From Proteles cristata cristata (lineage: Eukaryota; Chordata; Mammalia; Carnivora; Hyaenidae): a stretch of DNA of 64,000 nucleotides. Shown here one piece after another: positions 48,637-64,000 of this stretch. Position 1 is the stretch's first letter; the number at the start of each line of letters is the position of its first letter. Both the position numbers and the translations under genes were made by a program. Below the pieces are notes generated by a model. The model was not told the DNA's origin. It ran no database searches and saw nothing but the letters and a program-made list of their open reading frames with translations. The stretch is from assembly GCA_017311185.1 (NCBI GenBank), contig JAESUZ010000132.1, positions 1 through 64,000 of the forward strand, read 5' to 3'.

Positions 48637-49475
48637 TAGAGGGAAACCCATAATGCCCCAAGACTGCCCAGACCCAAGATCCAGATACGTGCACCCTGAC
48701 CTGGAAGGTGTCTAGCCAGATGTCCAAGGGGAAATACGGTCGAGGAAGAAGGTGAGAGGAGGGGCCCAGAGGGCGGGCAGACGAGCGTCCGTTCCCACCC
48801 TCCGCTTCTGAGTTCAGCATGTCCGTATGGCCCAAACCAGCTGACGGCCCAGGAACGACATTACCTGGATTTTCTCCCTGTAACGACCCTGGGTGCTGAC
48901 TGATGTTGGGAGGGCCATTTGTAAAAAAGCAGATTCATCCTTAATCCCAGGGAGTCTGAGCTACAGATCTGGGACCCTGTCTAGGTAACCTGCCTGAAGG
49001 AAAATGCTTGCCTTGTATAATGTAATCCAGGTCCCCTAGAGCAGGTGTGGGGCAGCGATGAGCAAATCTGACCTCAGAAGTGTCTCCCAGCCTGGCCCTG
49101 GCCTGGCCGTTCTCTGCCCTTCCTCCTCCCTAGGGTTTCCCAGATCCATTGCTACACCATGTGTCAGGTGCCGACTCGCCGTCCCTCTTCCTCCGTCCCC
49201 ACCGCCTCTGTCTGGGTCACAGAAGATCTGTGTATTCCGAAGAGCTGGGCCTTCCCCTAACCAAACCCACACTTTCTTTTACCACAGTGATTCTCAGAGC
49301 CAGCAAGAAGGAGAAATGTCCCAAAAGGGAACTTCCGTCTCAGCCATTTGCCTGGAGCTGAAGGTTGTGGGCTCCAGGCCTCTAGGTGAGGCGTGTTGCT
49401 TTCATGTTTCCCGAGGAGCAGGCAGTCAGGCAGCGACAGTCCTCTTTCCTCTCTCTCTCTGTCACAGGCGGGCTC

Positions 49476-61718
<12,243 letters not shown>

Positions 61719-61924
61719 CTAATGACTGGCCGGTCAAAGGCAATCGCCCCTCTTCCCACGGCCTCGACAACTGGCAGACAACACATCCCAACTCTGGCAG
61801 GCTCTACAGCCTCCTTCCTACTCTTTTTGAACCACACATCCTCAAAAGATCTCAGCAATCCCCCTCCCCGCCCCGACAGTTTAACCATCTCACATCTACT
61901 TGCCCCATTCATATGTTCATTCCT

Positions 61925-62370
61925 TTGGGCGTTCATTCATTCATTACCCGTGTACTGAGCACATGCTATGTGCCAAGCACAGTGCTGACACTAGGAAGCG
62001 AAGATGAACAGGTGTGCCCCTGCCTTCAAGCAGATTCATATCTGGGGCAGCATCTCAATACAAAAGCCCAAATAATGGGACCAACGGGAAAGTGTTCAGC
62101 ACCTTTGGAGGTGCTGCAAAGGGACCAGAGTAGGGAGACAGCAGGAACCACTTGATCTGGGCCCTGTTTGAGGATGAGGAGGAAAGATCTTCCATGGAAG
62201 GACTTCTGGGAACACAAAAGGGAGGGGAGGAGATGCAAGTAAGAGGACCTGAAGTAGCCAAGTGAGGGCCTGCGAGACCGGGTCAGCACAGCAGGCTGGG
62301 GAGACTGGGCTTTATCCCCTTAGCAGTAGGGAGCCATGGAAGGTGTTAGAGCAGTGTGGTGACTTAATTA
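61925..62370 (-). mobile_element. L2, antisense, in TGFB3 intron 1
   Basis: Reversed L2 tail TTCATTCATTCATTACCCGT, then GAGCACATGCTATGTGCCAA and a body ending AGCAGTAGGGAGCCATGGAA. Confidence 0.75.
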
Positions 62371-63779
62371 ACACTGTGTTTCAGACCCAATGAGGCAGCA
62401 TCGGTATGCACAAAGCCACATCTCAAGCCTGGCAGACCCACAGATGTTTCTTCAGACAGAACTGGGTCGTCCCCATTGACTCTTTTCTATGGATTTCTGT
62501 CCTTGACGGCACATGCTATGGCAGCTTCTGTCACCCTGCTGGCTTCTTCATCCCTGTCCACAAGACACAAGGCAGCAGATGCACTTTTCCCACACGTCCG
62601 AGCCAGATGAAAAGAAAGATCCTGTCTTTTCTCCTGTGCGCTTTACACCCTCAAGGTCTGAGCAGCATTAACACCCAGAGAAAAAGTTTCTACACAAATG
62701 GTAATATTAGCCAGAACTTGAAATTCAAGCTCATAGACCCAGATTCCACACATAATGGACATGGCTGGAATGAGCTCATAATCACCCTGAGGGGTGGTGT
62801 AGGAAGTCACGGACAAGGCGGGAAGGATCAGAGCCTTGGAAACAAGCAAATGCGCTACTGATCTTTAGGAAAGGATGAGTGAGTGTTTCTGGAAATTGCC
62901 ATCTGGTGGGCCTGACTCTGGTTCTTAGAAAATTAATGGAACAGATGTTAGGAAAACAAATGTGTGAATGCCGGCTAATGAAGCCCTGATTAATAACTGG
63001 CTTTGAAAGGACAAATACTGCCAACTATTCCCTAGGCTATTTCAGATAGAACCAGAAAGAGGCATCAGTGTGAGGAATTTAATTTGTAAGTTTGGCAGTT
63101 TGGAACCCTCTGGACATGGGCAAGTTCCTTAGACTGGCAACCCTCTTAGGTTAGTGGTACACTTGGTTCTTGAAGGAGCTGTCTTTGGTGTGGTTTCAGT
63201 TATAAAGAGCACCTCCAGCAGCCGCTGAAAGGGGGCATAGAGTGTATGTGCATGAGATATACACACTGCTGTGGAAAGGAAGATGGAACAGAAGATGGCA
63301 TGTGCCGGTGGGGAGAGTCAGAGCGTGGTCAAGACAGCAAGAAGCCAGGACATGGGGGCAGCGATGAGCTAAGAGGGTCTTCAGGACACCCTTGTAACCA
63401 TCCCTCCTGTGTTTCTTCCAGTCCGTCAATCAGATATCTGTTCCCTAAGATGGAGTCCTCTTGGTGAGAACTTCAAGGAGATTTCGAGAAGGAGGTGGGA
63501 AGTGTCATTTTTTATCACTGGGATCTACAGGTTTCTAGCAGAGGTAGAAGGGACACTGAGGGGGGCAACCCTCCTCATGTGAAGAAACTGATGTCCAGGG
63601 TGGTCTTGGCCTTGGCTGACACCAGTAAATTGACACTATCAGTAAAGCTCAGACAGAATCGTTAGTGATTACAAAAGAACTGCCTGGGAGAGAAAAGAAC
63701 ATGTAAATACAATCTTGGCAATTAAATCCACTGAATAATAATGATGTTTTAAATAATTTGTGGAAGGAGATTGTAATTC

Positions 63780-63885
63780 AACTACGATAACACCACCGTA
63801 TGTTGCAGAGAGCTCTTATTAACTCATCCCGGCCCCCTAACAATCCTCGAGGAGAATGAGAAGTCAAATTGACCATTTCACAAAT
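63780..63885 (-). mobile_element. MIR fragment
   Basis: Reversed MIR remnant: TTATTAACTCATCCCGGCCC, then CCATTTCACAAATGAGAG. A SINE follows at once. Confidence 0.7.
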
Positions 63886-63886
63886 G

Positions 63887-64000
63887 AGAGGGGTGCCTGG
63901 GTGGCTCAGTCAGTGGAGCGTCTGACTTCAGCTCACGGTTCATGAGTTTGGGCCCCACATCGGGCTCACTGCTGTTGGTGCAGAGCCCACTTTGGATCCT
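63887..64000 (+). mobile_element. SINE cut by the window edge
   Basis: Sense head GGGGTGCCTGGGTGGCTCAG and the GCTGTTGGTGCAGAGCCCAC body variant; its 3' end lies outside. Confidence 0.93.

Larger units (their letters stand above)
48435..49475 (-). other. TGFB3: TGFB3 3' untranslated region
   Basis: About 1.04 kb follow the stop codon without a recognisable repeat. On the minus strand an AATAAA lies at 48459-48454 (plus strand TTTATT), so cleavage is inferred near 48440-48430. The length agrees with a roughly 1 kb TGFB3 3' UTR. The mRNA sense is C-rich around 48636-48615. The exact end is inferred, not shown. Confidence 0.75.

Overview
This is a mammalian nuclear chromosome window, very probably from a cat-like carnivore (Feliformia). 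About 35 copies of a tRNA-Lys-derived carnivore SINE (head like GGGCGCCTGGGTGGCTCAGT, CT-rich body, AAATAAA-type tail) are scattered through it, with carnivore-type L1 fragments, older L2 and MIR elements and one MaLR (MLT1-like) LTR. The youngest SINE copies carry a CTTTCGCTTAGG block and a CTGACTGCCAGCTC block. From memory these are not the commonest young form in domestic cat, so a non-felid feliform such as a hyena, mongoose or civet relative is possible; this is inference.

The one certain protein gene is TGFB3 (transforming growth factor beta-3), on the minus strand from about 48,435 to beyond the right edge. Coding exons 2 to 7 were placed to the base with canonical splice sites and fully consistent reading phases: 61341-61504, 60916-61045, 55357-55464, 52651-52822, 50507-50660 and 49476-49634. 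They total 887 nt. Exon 1, with the start codon and signal peptide, lies past position 64000. The exons carry the latency-associated peptide with two N-glycosylation sequons, the C-P-C pair and an RGD motif, then the RKKR furin site and the complete 112-residue mature growth factor with all nine cysteines.

Left of TGFB3, on the plus strand, 45,073 to about 45,722 looks like a terminal exon with a polyadenylation signal. By known mammalian gene order (TTLL5 ends tail-to-tail with TGFB3) it may be the last exon of TTLL5. That would make positions 1-45,072 mostly TTLL5 intron, but no other TTLL5 coding exon could be recognised there.

Layout: 1-2,930 mostly unassigned; 2,930-8,010 L2, SINEs and a tail-to-tail L1 pair; 8,010-16,845 unassigned DNA with L2, MIR, SINE and one L1; 16,846-19,621 compound SINEs around an L2; 19,634-25,790 an L1 fragment and an MLT1-like LTR nested in an older repeat; 25,791-31,376 L1 with nested SINEs; 31,377-36,010 mainly unassigned; 36,021-44,811 a plus-strand L1 complex packed with SINEs and holding a tRNA-Phe retropseudogene; 44,812-53,635 a block without recognisable SINE or L1 that covers the two facing gene ends; 53,636-64,000 TGFB3 introns with L1, L2, MIR and SINE insertions.

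No operon, CRISPR array, bacterial mobile element or previously undescribed protein system was found. The notable signals are TGFB3, the tRNA-Phe retropseudogene with target-site duplications, a dimeric SINE inside one target-site duplication, nested insertions that give a relative chronology, and a possibly lineage-specific young SINE subfamily.
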